Shown here in pieces: positions 54,301 through 64,000 of a stretch of 64,000 nucleotides of DNA. How positions within the stretch are numbered: position 1 is the first letter of the stretch; each line of letters opens with the position of its first letter. Location of the stretch: positions 19,815,594-19,879,593 of the forward strand of contig CM053259.1 in assembly GCA_028583405.1 (NCBI GenBank). The letters run 5' to 3'. A model generated the notes under the pieces. That model made no database searches. It was not told the DNA's origin and saw only the letters and a program-made list of their open reading frames with translations. Origin of the DNA: Pogonophryne albipinna. Taxonomy: Eukaryota > Chordata > Actinopteri > Perciformes > Artedidraconidae. A program made the position numbers and the translations under genes.

Positions 54301-56820
54301 TCCACTGTCACTGTGTCTTCTCTCTTTTCTGCTGAGTTCAAAGAGCGCTTTGCTCCTTACATTATGCGAAACAATTCTCTCAAAAGTAAAAACAGTGCAT
54401 ATGCAATATTACTTTTAAAGTAGGCTACAATATCAGATTTCTTGTGATTTACCTTTTGTCTGTTCATTTAAAATAATAGAATTTAATTATTGTCTCAATG
54501 TAGTTCTGGATGAAAAGGGAGAAATTTCCCAATATTTAACAAATATTGAACTCGAAGATAATGATAATGGGTAAATTGTCATTGGCTTAGTTTGTTTCCT
54601 GTTTTACTTTTTCCTCTCGTTATATGTCAGGTCTTGTTTTACCTCCTGCCTTTTGACCTTTCTACCGCCTTTGTGATTGCGTGCCCCGCCCTGATGAGTT
54701 TCAGCGCTCACCTGCCCCTCTCACCCTCCTGTCCCAGTATATTTAGCAGGTGTGTTTCCTCTGTTTCATTTTGTGGTCAAAAGTGTTCCTCTTCATCTTT
54801 CGAGCCAGCTGTAACTATTTTGCCTTTATCTGAGTGTAGTACATTATTATGTTCCTTCTTCCTTCCTGTTGCCTATGCATGTGGGTCCACCTGCCTCCAT
54901 AACCAGGATATGAGGTATTTTATAATTGTTTCCTTGACAGATTACATATTACTTGTTGAATAAGGACATACTTCAGCAACCCACTGGACAACCAGTAATT
55001 TACTGTTTTTGTAAGCCACTCTAAATAAGACATTTTCCCTACTCACTTTTCTTTTACAACACGCTGATATAAGTCGTTAAAAACCCTGAATGTTTCTTCA
55101 TTAACGTGTTAATGACTTATTGAGCAACAACCAAAGGTGAAGTTTATCAAATATCTACTAAATATAATATTGAGCAGTTATTATGACTATGAGTCAGTAC
55201 AGCAGCAGGGAGTCAATCTGGTGTGGTTTTGGATGGAGAAAGATAAAGGCATCTGGGGTTGTCTTTGTTCTTGGCTGCCCTCTTGTGTTCAAATGTGGCT
55301 CTGCAGCTGTAGAGGTTTGTTTTGTCCTCAACGGCATACAGTCACATGTTTGGACCTTCTGTGAATTAATTCTGATGTGTTTCCTGATAGTAGACACACT
55401 GATTTGTTAAAAAGAATGTCACATCCTTCAAAAAGCAGTGACATGTTGCATTTGAGGAACTTCCCATGCATGTAAATAAATCCCCATTCCACCTTTATTG
55501 TTACAAAGACTCAGAACAAGGTTTCTTCAGGGGTATTTTTAATTAGAGTGCATGTTTTCACTCCATGGTTCCAATTAAAGAACAAACAAATCGTGTGTCA
55601 CTGTTTGCAAGACTAAATGCAAATAAAACCCTCATGCCTGAGATAAAAGGCTGTAACTAAATCTCTCAGGGAACCAGGTCATGGCTAGAAAGTGATGTTA
55701 CATGAGGACAGGAGATACTGTACTGTTAAAAATCCATGACTGTCAACTCAGAATAGCAAACACATTTTTGTGATGGTTGGCGAAAACAAGATCTTAACCG
55801 CAGAAAGCCCGTATTTGGCGTTTTCCTGTGACACTGATCTCGTTTCTTATGCCAACTGCTACACTAATGATTAAATGGAAGAGTTGATTCACATTCATGT
55901 TTTGCGATTGAACACCAGCAGTGGAAGATTTGTACCAGGCTGGTCCTGCCCATCGTAACAGGAGAAGTGTTAGAAATGTTTGTGTCCTCCATCTGTATAT
56001 CAGAGGAAACCTTGGCTGTGTTCAGACCGGCTCTGTTTGCCTTTCAAGTTTTATTTTACCTTCATCAAAAGCCTTGTGCATATTAAAAAACTATTTTGAG
56101 TGTAACTATTTCGTGAAATAGATTATAATATTTAATCATCTAAAGCAGCATGAGATTTAAAGCCAACTCAACAAAAGTGTTATGTGATTAAGGCTACTGC
56201 TGATACAACCATATTGAAACACTTAGAAAAGGTTTTTTGGTCTGTTTGAAAGTAGCTTTTTAAAAAAAATACTGTTTTTAATCCTGTATAGTTTTGATGA
56301 ACCAAAGGATTGGAGAAATTAAGACATAGTGATGGTGCAAGAACTAAAAGTTAAGGGATCCCCAAAAGGGAATGAATGACTTAGTAAAAGATTTTATGAC
56401 ATTCCTCCAATCATTAAGATATTTCAGTGTTGGACTAATCAAACAGCCTGCTACCATTTATAGAGCCATTCTGCTACCATGGCTAAAGTAACAATGTCAA
56501 ACTTGAACACTAAGGGCAATTTAGTTCAATACTTCTATAAAAGTAAACAATAAAACTGCCACGGGAGTCTCTGCCTTGCTTATCGACAGAAAGGGGAGAG
56601 ACTAGGTGTTGCCTCCCAGGCAGAAACAATGGACTAGTGTTTAAATATTGACTCTGGCTCTGGAAGAGACACATTTATTTCACTCTCACCTCGGGTCAAG
56701 GCTGAACCTCGACTGTGTTTGCTCTGCTGCTGTTTTGCTGATCTTGGCTGTTTTCCTGTAACTATATGAGCGTGGAGCCCATTTTGTGACGGACTCTTAA
56801 CAATGGAAAAAGGAAAGGTT

Positions 56821-56826
56821 TTTATT
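56821..56826 (-). terminator. Candidate tpd52 poly(A) signal
   Basis: TTTATT on + is AATAAA on -, 721 bases past the tpd52 stop. It is one of several such hexamers downstream, so this is only a candidate. Confidence 0.25.
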
Positions 56827-57546
56827 CTGAAGTGTGTTTTGAAATACCAGCTTTGTAGTTGGTGGCTGCAGTCGTGACACACAGTATTGTTGGCTCAGTA
56901 CTGTGGGGTAAAGTATACAAAAGGTACCTATATGACACTAGTGTTAGACTAATTTAGGACTGTGCGTTGTCCTAATTTTAACAAAGAAAACGGAAATGAT
57001 CTAGGCTCCAAAATGGAAACCCATGGTAAACCAAAAACAGCCACAAAATGGAGTTAGACAAAACAAGTGCTTATAATAATGTATTTTTTGGTATAAATCT
57101 TTCTCTTGTCAATGTTGTAATATTTCTATATTGTTTTTTTTTGTTACACTCAAAAACATGTTAAACAGTGTTAATTTGACAAAGAAAAACAAACATGTTT
57201 GGCATCTGAGTGTTGCTGGTAAGACAAAGGCAGATAAATAGGGAGAAAAGGAGAAGTCCTACAGCAGGGAGTATTTCTCCCACAGCGAGCCAGAGTAGAC
57301 TCAAATACGTCTGGTCGACACGAGACCCCATGCCTGCACCTATCCCATGCTTTCAGTTTCCACACAAGATAACAAGAGAGCGCACGTGTCAAACAAAGAG
57401 ACCAGACAATTCGATCACAGGCTGTGGTAAGTCACTTGTTTCCAATAAAAGGGTGACTGGCACACAAAGGGTTTAGGGGGCGAGTGTTGGCGGTCCAGGG
57501 GTGATGGGGTCAAGTGAGGAGGGGCGGCTGGGAGGTCAGGCAGGTC

Positions 57547-57663
57547 TCAGTTCATTGGAGTCTCCTGGGGGGGCGAGCCTTGAGGCACACCGGGCAAAGT
57601 CTCATTGGAGGGGCCCGCCTGTTCGCCTTGGCTACTGGAGGAGGCTGGGGGACTGATCGTAGC
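57547..57663 (-). CDS. tpd52: tpd52 last coding exon: divergent C-terminal tail
   Basis: Acceptor CTTCCTCAG (good pyrimidine tract) precedes 57663. It encodes ATISPPASSSSQGEQAGPSN then ETLPGVPQGSPPQETPMN and stops at 57549-57547. Joined directly to LK of the previous exon it gives a tail rich in Ser, Pro, Gln and Gly. The mammalian tail has an SKVGG...NSAANAS segment first; no open counterpart is seen in 57664-58206. The stop and frame are clear; the splice assignment is inferred from signals and phase. Confidence 0.8.
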   Translation of the reverse strand, partial: ATISPPASSSSQGEQAGPSNETLPGVPQGSPPQETPMN

Positions 57664-60600
57664 CTGAGGAAGAAAGACAAGGAACTCAAAGTAATACATA
57701 CACACAAACAAATTAAATTCTTTAAAACACAAAGTTCACTAAGTAGCCTTATCTGGGGGCTAAGATTTAAATACATCAATTTAAATAAAAATACTAACAT
57801 CATCCTTTTACAATCATGTAGTTTAATAGACTGAGGTATTCTGCTGCCACAGCGTCATTTGGGGGTCTAAAACAGTAGCTTAAAGTGGCTAACGCTAGCT
57901 AAATATTGCTGTTTAAGTGTTTCAGTTTGCTGGATTCCACTTTGGGATTATTAGATAAAGCTATTCATAGATTTACTACATACTAATTGCAATGGTTATG
58001 TTTTCAGTTAATATACAAAGCATCTGACCATGTCTATAAGAATTCATTAAGCTGCTAAAAGGCAACACACATTTCCACACAAATATAATGAAACTAAATG
58101 AGTGAAATGTCCTGTTTACACTCCCGTTAAATACTATAAGTCCTTATAGTCATTAGTTCAGCTGCCAACGTTTTGTAAGGCGTGTCTGAAAAAAAGAAAA
58201 TGTTACCTTCAAAGTCTCCACTTTCTCCTCAAAGGACTTGAAGGTTGGTGCTGCATTCCTGTCAAATAAAACACAAAAAACCACAATCTACAGTATTTGA
58301 ATAAATCTGACATGCTTATATACTCAATCAATACAATTTCAGCAAAATATGAACAAGTCACCTCTTCAGAAGGAAGAAGGAGCAGGATAACACACCTTTA
58401 GAGGTCATGTCATCTGATACTCAATACAGACAATGTAGGATTTTAAAGTGACCCATTTCTGCTTTATTCTGTTCTACAGAAAGATGCCAAGAGGTGTTGA
58501 TTTCCATGAAAACACAACCATGAGAGTCAAGAATGAACAGGATGGGAGGAGCTAACAGTCAACATAAATATCGATTTGTAGCATTCAAAATGTTGTTTCA
58601 TACAACTTTAATAAATCTAGGCAGACCTTAGAGGGAGAGCTGCAGAAACATGATGGATGCTAATGTCCGGTGATATTTTTGAGGTCAGAATGGTTTGCAT
58701 GATTGCATTACTTTGTTTTTATCTTGCATAGTGCTGAAATGAATTATACATTAGCCTATCAATAGTCAATCAGCTACTATATGGATAACTGAGTAGGTTC
58801 AGTTTTTATAACCTCTCAAATATCAACATGTTTAGTCTTCTTTGACAGAAAACTAAATGTATTTGTTGGTCAGACAAAACAAACTATTTGAAGACAGCCC
58901 TTAAATAGTGTGAAATACATTTTATAGACTAAACGATTCATTATTTAATCAATTGCTCAAGTAATAATCCGTAAATAAATAGAATATGAAAAGGATGTAC
59001 ACTCTAATCTGACACATTTAGACCTACACTTCATCAAATTCACTCATATCTGGAATTTTGAGTTCAACATTTGGTCAGAAAGGAATATATAGTACACTGG
59101 ACCGAGCGTCTTCCTGAATGCGGACGTCTAAACAAGCAGCTAACGGATGCTGCCTTGGGTTTCAAAGATACCTTTTATCTCCATATTTTTGCAAGGCTGC
59201 TGTCAACTGGACGAAAGAGAGGTCTGTCTAGCTAAGATTATAAAAGCTGCAGCTAGATAGCTCATGGTAGATATTAGCATTGGTCGTCTTTGACAAACTC
59301 AACTTACATACTTAGGACCTGGTTATAAAATGGAAATACTGATCCAAAGCCAAACAAGAGTCTATTTCCTGTAGTCCTGCAAAAACACACAGTGCAGCCT
59401 TTTCCTGGATCATATTTAATTCAACAGTTATAGTTCAGAGGGCTCCACTGTGTGCCTGTCACATCAACACAAACTTCCTCTTACCTCATGACAGGCATAC
59501 TAGCTGAGTGTTGCAATGAGCGCATACTATCCGACAGCATAATGGAGAAGAAAGGGGGCGTTAGTGGTCATTTTAAAATAGTACACAATGAGAGAAAGAC
59601 AGGCTTGCATGTTCAAACACAACATACAGGACATTCATCTTCTATATGTTCAATCAGTGAGTATTCTAAGTGCATTAATCCTATAAATCCTGCTTTATCC
59701 CATTAAGATTGATTGTGTATTAACACAGTGGGTGTGTGCTAATCCTGCGTATTACGGGGGGATATCTTGTCGACAAACACACACACAGACACACTCTCCC
59801 TTACACACTCACACATGCCCCCTCGTTGACCCCTGTCAGGTCGATCCTCACTACCCCACCCCCCAAAATGGTCTCTGTGTGGAGGCTCATCCGTGAGGCT
59901 GCATTTCTCTGCACACTGCTGCTTTGAGGGGCTAATAATCTTATTTGCAGCTCAGTAATCCCCAGAGAAGGAGGATGACAGGGGAGAAGACAGATTAGGA
60001 TTGGGGGGTGAAGGCTATATCTGGAGCTCTATCTCCAATGGAGCAATCTGTTGCTGTTTTTTTTAAGCCTTGTTTTACCAGAAAATATCATGTTTATTGG
60101 TAGATATTGAAGAAGGTAGTTTGAAAGTACGATTTAAGGACAGAAAGTGTATCTATTTAATCTATCCCCATACATTGGCTAACAGGGTTCATACACTTTT
60201 CACCAATGATTTTCAATGACTTTTCCATGACTTCTCAATGACCTTTACCTAATTTTCCATGACCAAAAAAAAATTACCACTGAAAATGGTTTATTTGAAC
60301 ATGGAACAGGAAAATAAGGTCTGCATATCGAAACATGTAGTGCCTATCTAAAACAAATCAAATAGTAGGCTTACTAGCTTCTACACGCTGAAGCAACTGC
60401 AGTCAGGGAGGCAAACTCATCAGGTATGAAAAAGGTGACAAGGATCCGAGCCCCCCGACATATCGGCTTTAAAATGAGGAACAGAGGATTTTAGCAGTCA
60501 GAACAACTAAAGCAGCAGGTAATAATAACAGAAACGCCAAAGAGTCACATCTAATAGAAATATATAAAAGCATTTATTTTAATTGTGTAGCAGTCAGTTT

Positions 60601-63392
60601 ATAATTCTGGCTGTTGAGCATTTTGAAAATGTATTTTCATGCCTCTGTGCAAGGCTTAGTCTTTCTATCTTTATAGCCACTGGTGTAAAGTAACGAAGTT
60701 CATAAACTCAACAAGTACTATACTTGGGTACAATTTTGAGATACTTGTACTTTATTTAAGTATTTCAATGTTTTGCTACTGTGTACTTCTACTCCTCTAC
60801 AGTTCAGAGGTATATGGTGTACTTCTACTCCTCTACAGTTCAGAGGTACATGGTGTACTTCTACTGCACTACAGTTCAGCGGTACATGGTGTACTTCTAC
60901 TCCTCTACAGTTCAGAGGTACATGGTGTACTTTTCCTCCACTACATGTATTTAATCCCTTTAGTTACTTTACAGATGTGGATGAATGATGTGAAATCTAA
61001 TCAAGTGTTAAATCAGACTTTAGTTCCACCTGGAGTAAATCCACAAGCTACCCTGCAGTATACAAAGTCATTCAAACTAGCTGCACCTTTACCAGCTTTG
61101 AGAACACTTTCATGATCAATCATTATAAAACATATCATATATATTATTCTGAAATGGACCAATCTGCTCAATCACTACTTTTACTGTCACTACTTTCACT
61201 ATATTTTGATGAGAATACTTTCTACTTTCACTTGAGGAACATTTTGAATGCAGGACTTTTACTGTGATAGAGTATTCCTACACTCTGGTACTTCTACTTT
61301 TACTCAAGTACAATATCTGAGTACTTCTACTTTTACTCAAGTACACGATCTGAGTAGGCCTACTTCCACTTTTACTCAAGTACAAGATCTGAGTACTTCT
61401 ACTTTTACTCTAGCACAATATCTATATTTATACCACCTCTGTTTATAGCCTATGAAAAAAACTATTAGAAAACGAAGGCTAAAGCTAACGTTAGCAGATA
61501 GTGACAATGTATGCTAGCTAGCTAGCTAGCTAGCTCAACGATTCCTTAAATAATATTGCGACAGAAAAACGTTTCAGTTCACATCACGCTCTGCCGCTCT
61601 GCTCTGAACACCTGAACGGCCCGTTCTAACAGCTGTTCACCAGCGGCTCAGTCTGTGCCACAGTGACTCCGCACAGTTAACTAACGCACCGTAGATAATG
61701 TAGCTGACCCTCATCCCGGAGCAGCAGAGTTCAGCCGACAGGCAGGAAGACTCGAGCACACAGCTCGCGCTTCATATATTAAAAAATAACACCATGCGCG
61801 TCATGATGGCACATAACAGCTCGCGACCGCAGATTATTTCGGCGATTAGATCAAATGTAAATTACATTTGACGCAACTTTAGTTACATTTCCATGACTTT
61901 TCCAAAACTTTGGGAAAAATATTGTTTTCCATAACTTTTCCAGTGCCTGGAATTTGCATTTTGAATTTCCATGACTTTTCCAGGTTTTCAATGACGGTAC
62001 GAACCCTGGGCTAAATACTGTATGCACAAACACACCTAATAATAACCTCTACATTTATGCGTAGATATGACTCTATTTCAGGCTAGTCGGTAGAATTTGG
62101 TTGATGACATGCTGAAAAAAAATGTGCAAACAAATTGGACTACAGCGGTTCCCAACCTTTTTCAACTCAGGGCCAATTTAAGAATACCATTTTTTTTCGC
62201 AGCCCACATTCAACCATAAACAATACGGAGGCTAAATAAAGTTCTGATTGGGCAATTCAGAACACGTGACACGTTGTTAATCCAGTAGAACAGACCGCTC
62301 TCAAAGACTAATGACCGTTGCTAAGGAGGATCAAGAAAGAGAAAGGATAAAAAAAAATCTTAATAATTAAATGTTTCCACACAAATCATAATGTTTTGCA
62401 AATTATTTGGCAGCCCACTTGCAATGCACAGGTTGGGAACCGCTGGACTATAGGAAAGCAACTAAAGAAGACATTAGTATATTAAGGCTGATTCTAACAG
62501 TCCATATAACCGGCACTTTGAGGGGCGATTCATCAAAGATACTGCTGTCCCTCAGAGATATGGTGCTTTACACATTTTATTCCCTTTTATATTCTCACTG
62601 AAGTCTCCCGTCTGACTCACCTGACATCCTCCAGCTTCCGGGTGATGGCTGAGCCCATGTTGGAGAACGCCGCCGTGGCCTTCAGACCCGCCTGGGACAG
62701 AGTTTCAGAGGTCCTCTTATAGCTGAGAGAGAGGAGAGAATGGGAAGCAAAACGAGAAGATATGAAAGTGATTAGAAGAGACACAGAGATCAAAGACTGA
62801 AAAGAAGCGTCAAGATGTGAACTAAACCTCAATGTCTTCTTCATTTAACAAGGCTGAGGGCATCACAATGCTCCCCGTTTCCTCTCATTTGAAACCCATC
62901 GGTTTCACATGTGCTACAGGCAGCTTGTCAAAAGCACTGACATCATTTTTGTTATTGTTCAGAGGAGAAAGAGCCTCCTCTCAACAGCGCTGACGGATTA
63001 AAACCATGTATTCAAGGCATGCAGTGCGGAAATGAATAAAACATGATCAAAGAAGATGTATATGTTGAAGAAATGCTGTATAATAGAGCTGTGTGTCATG
63101 AGGTCAGAGGACAAGCTACTACCAGAGCTATCTCATGAGAGATGTTATTGCGGGAAGAGCTTGGTACCATGTGAAATGTATCTAGTGAAATATAGTGTGC
63201 TGTAAGGTCAGACGGCAGCATGCTGTGGTGGGTGGGCACTCACGCGATGGAGGTGGTGACATCCTGCCAGGTTTTGGTGAAGTTCTGTTTCAGTTCGTTG
63301 AGAGGTGTGATGCCCAGCTGCCTCTTAATGTCCGCCAGCTGCTTCTCCTTAGCTGCCAGCACCTGGGACAGAGTCTGGATCTCATCTTCAAC
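57547..63392 (-). CDS. tpd52: Tumor protein D52, C-terminal part (partial, five exons)
   Basis: Exons on the - strand in transcript order: 63392-63244, 62722-62621, optional 59526-59485, 58258-58207, 57663-57547 (stop TGA at 57549-57547). Phases fit whether the 42-bp cassette is in or out. The protein shows a coiled coil starting VEDEIQTLSQVLAAKEKQLA, then GITPLNELKQNF, WQDVTTSIA, YKRTSETLSQAGLKATAAFS, NMGSAITRKLEDVR, and PTFKSFEEKVETLK. EIQTLSQVLAAKEK identifies D52 rather than D53 or D54 (TLRQVL). D52-family proteins are cytosolic coiled-coil homo- and hetero-oligomers linked to vesicle trafficking and lipid storage. The N-terminal exons lie beyond 64000. The C-terminal tail (ATISPPASSSSQGEQ...) differs from the mammalian tail, and a segment equivalent to SKVGG...GEVLNSAANAS was not found. 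Confidence 0.93.
58207..58258 (-). CDS. tpd52: tpd52 exon: PTFKSFEEKVETLK
   Basis: 52 bp; the acceptor AG lies at 58260-58259 and donor GTAACA follows 58207. The first base finishes the Arg codon, then NAAPTFKSFEEKVETLK, ending in phase 0. NxPTFKSFEE is a hallmark of the family. Confidence 0.94.
59485..59526 (-). CDS. tpd52: tpd52 cassette exon, counterpart of the 14-3-3 exon
   Basis: A 42-bp stretch with acceptor GGATAG before 59526 (C/T-rich tract 20-30 bases upstream) and donor GTAAGA after 59485. It has the same phase on both sides as its neighbours, so inclusion adds exactly 14 residues: SMRSLQHSASMPVM before Arg. The D53 cassette exon of mammals has the same length and ends HSISMPAM R; that exon confers 14-3-3 binding. 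Here the residue before HS is Gln rather than Arg. Splicing is predicted from sequence only. Confidence 0.8.
60679..61441. mobile_element. Nested MITE rich in CTTCTACTTTTACTCAAGTA
   Basis: Begins ACTGGTGTAAAGTAACG and ends TATACCACCTCTG; TTTATAGCC flanks both sides (60670-60678 and 61442-61450), an 8-9 bp target duplication. Its ends are rich in tandem AGTACTTCTACTTTTACTCA motifs, a known fish repeat type. It contains the 36-bp minisatellite at 60781. Confidence 0.75.
60781..60945 (+). repeat. 36-bp minisatellite
   Basis: Four copies (60781, 60817, 60853, 60889) and a partial fifth of a 36-base unit starting GTGTACTTCTACTCCTCTAC. Because 36 is divisible by 3, all frames repeat, which explains the repetitive ORFs here. 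Confidence 0.9.
61513..61535 (+). repeat. (GCTA)n tetranucleotide repeat
   Basis: TGCTAGCTAGCTAGC, about five units, inside the hAT-like element at 60183. Confidence 0.85.
62143..62445. mobile_element. Small hAT-like element (303 bp)
   Basis: Ends CAGCGGTTCCCAACCTTTT and CAGGTTGGGAACCGCTG; the flanks share GACTA. Fully non-coding. It lies 175 bp from a tpd52 exon. Confidence 0.7.
62621..62722 (-). CDS. tpd52: tpd52 exon: D52 core
   Basis: 102 bp; acceptor CTCTCAG before 62722 and donor GTGAGT after 62621. It completes the Ala of TSIA, then encodes YKRTSETLSQAGLKATAAFS and NMGSAITRKLEDV, ending two bases into an Arg/Ser codon. This is the most conserved part of the D52 family. Confidence 0.95.
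63244..63392 (-). CDS. tpd52: tpd52 exon: coiled-coil
   Basis: 49 codons plus two bases; acceptor GCGCAG precedes 63392 on the - strand and donor GTGAGT follows 63244. It encodes the D52 coiled coil VEDEIQTLSQVLAAKEKQLA and ends WQDVTTSIA. The sequence just upstream of the acceptor is not a pyrimidine tract but alternating CG then TG repeats (63393-63452). Confidence 0.95.
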
Positions 63393-63397
63393 CTGCG

Positions 63398-63452
<55 letters not shown>
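63393..63452 (+). repeat. (CG)n(CA)n run abutting a tpd52 3' splice site
   Basis: On the transcribed - strand this is about 24 TG followed by about 6 CG and then CAG, directly at the acceptor of exon 63392-63244. Confidence 0.95.
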
Positions 63453-63454
<2 letters not shown>

Positions 63455-64000
63455 TTTTTAAGTTTAGATGTACACGGTATGTTTAACCTTGACTATATTC
63501 GTTTAACCAAATAAAGAGAGTGAAGGTGAAATATTATCAACTGTTTATTTCCAAATAGAGACAATATGTTGAGATAAATAAGTAACTATTGGGATACACA
63601 ATTAAAACAAGATTTACATGAATTCAGCTTCCTCAATTTGTAAATGTTCTGCTTTTTCATGTTTAACATTGTAGATTATTTGATTTGGACTGTTAGTCTA
63701 ATAAAACATGTAAGATGTCAACTTGGTTACTGGGATTTGTTTTTTTTCTGACATTTCATGGATCAAATAATTGATTGATTGGCCAGGAAGCATCAAGTTA
63801 GTTTGTTTCCCAGTAAGTTGAAGCTGCTCAAAATGTGGCAGCTCTTTATAAAAAATAAAGGCACATACAGCTCTTAACTTATGTACTCCATTTTTTCCGT
63901 CCTGTTGAATCACAGCAAACAAGATGCCACCATTACAAAAGAGCTGCTAGTAATACTGGCTGTCATGGGAATTACACATCAATCATCTGAAGCAAGGTAA
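63453..64000. other. tpd52 intron (5' side)
   Basis: AT-rich; no further tpd52 exon is seen on the - strand, so the upstream exons lie beyond the window. Confidence 0.6.

Larger units (their letters stand above)
47311..57546. other. Region between the converging genes
   Basis: No coding region recognised. It contains the repeat copies at 50930 and 53085, short CA and GT runs (48418, 52260, 54118), a possible terminal exon on + (54207-54300) and a T/C-rich repeat-like block at 54590-54850. The right part (to about 56820) may be tpd52 3'UTR on the - strand. Confidence 0.55.
60183..62008. mobile_element. hAT-like element (1.8 kb) in a tpd52 intron
   Basis: Ends CAGGGTTCATACACTTTTC and ATGACGGTACGAACCCTG (CAGGGTTCGTAC reversed). 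A 6-bp direct repeat GGCTAA touches both ends (60177-60182 and 62009-62014). Multiple copies of TTTCCATGACTTTTCCA lie near both ends. It hosts another element at 60679-61441 and has no transposase. Confidence 0.7.

Noticed and set aside
54592..54963. 123-codon ORF with hydrophobic start
   Set aside because: T/C-rich sequence similar in style to fish interspersed repeats; no recognisable domain and no splice partners.
60768..61115. Repetitive ORF reading LLYSSEVHGV units
   Set aside because: Product of the 36-bp minisatellite inside a MITE.

Overview
The window reads as nuclear DNA of a teleost fish. It has spliced vertebrate genes with GT-AG introns, exceptionally long CA/TG microsatellites, and a dense population of fish-type DNA transposons (hAT, TTAA-target, PIF/Harbinger-like and TA-target elements) plus one tRNA-derived SINE. 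No prokaryotic features, rRNA genes, functional tRNA genes or CRISPR arrays were seen.

Two protein-coding genes are supported, both partial. On the + strand, seven coding exons between 33991 and 43679 encode the C-terminal part of a ZNF704-type transcription factor: a conserved [10 protein letters not shown] box, a Ser/Pro-rich region, a basic PRKRK tract, one C2H2 finger and a C-terminal C-clamp-like cysteine module. All exon phases join without a gap. The 5' exons were not found, so positions 1-33990 are probably a very large upstream intron. On the - strand, five exons between 57547 and 63392 encode the C-terminal part of tumor protein D52 (coiled coil, D52 core, a 42-bp cassette exon matching the 14-3-3 exon of the family, and the C-terminus). 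Its 5' exons lie beyond position 64000. The two genes converge tail-to-tail across about 13.9 kb (43680-57546), which contains a probable long znf704 3'UTR and fish interspersed repeats.

Layout: 1-13382 is mostly unique non-coding DNA with two candidate MITEs (3352-3718, 6702-7405) and AT-rich blocks that may be regulatory. 13383-20542 holds six very long dinucleotide runs and a SINE. 23594-32314 is a nested transposon island inside a hAT-like outer element with an exact 8-bp target-site duplication. Several elements inside it can be resolved by their own duplications, and a broken zf-TTF-type hAT transposase first exon lies on the - strand. 32470-33040 is a decayed BED-finger transposase relic. 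33991-43679 is znf704, with a PIF-like MITE, a hAT MITE (nearly identical to one in the island, opposite orientation) and a TTAA element in its introns. 57547-64000 is tpd52, with a nested hAT cluster (60183-62008) and a small hAT (62143-62445) in its introns.

The best leads are: the tpd52 cassette exon that has lost the 14-3-3 arginine; the TG/CG-repeat 3' splice site of tpd52; a duplicated uncharacterised 56-codon open exon inside the transposon island; a TTAA element carrying a broken gene-like ORF; and natural empty sites that order the insertions. Family names rest on reading and remembered family features, not on searches.
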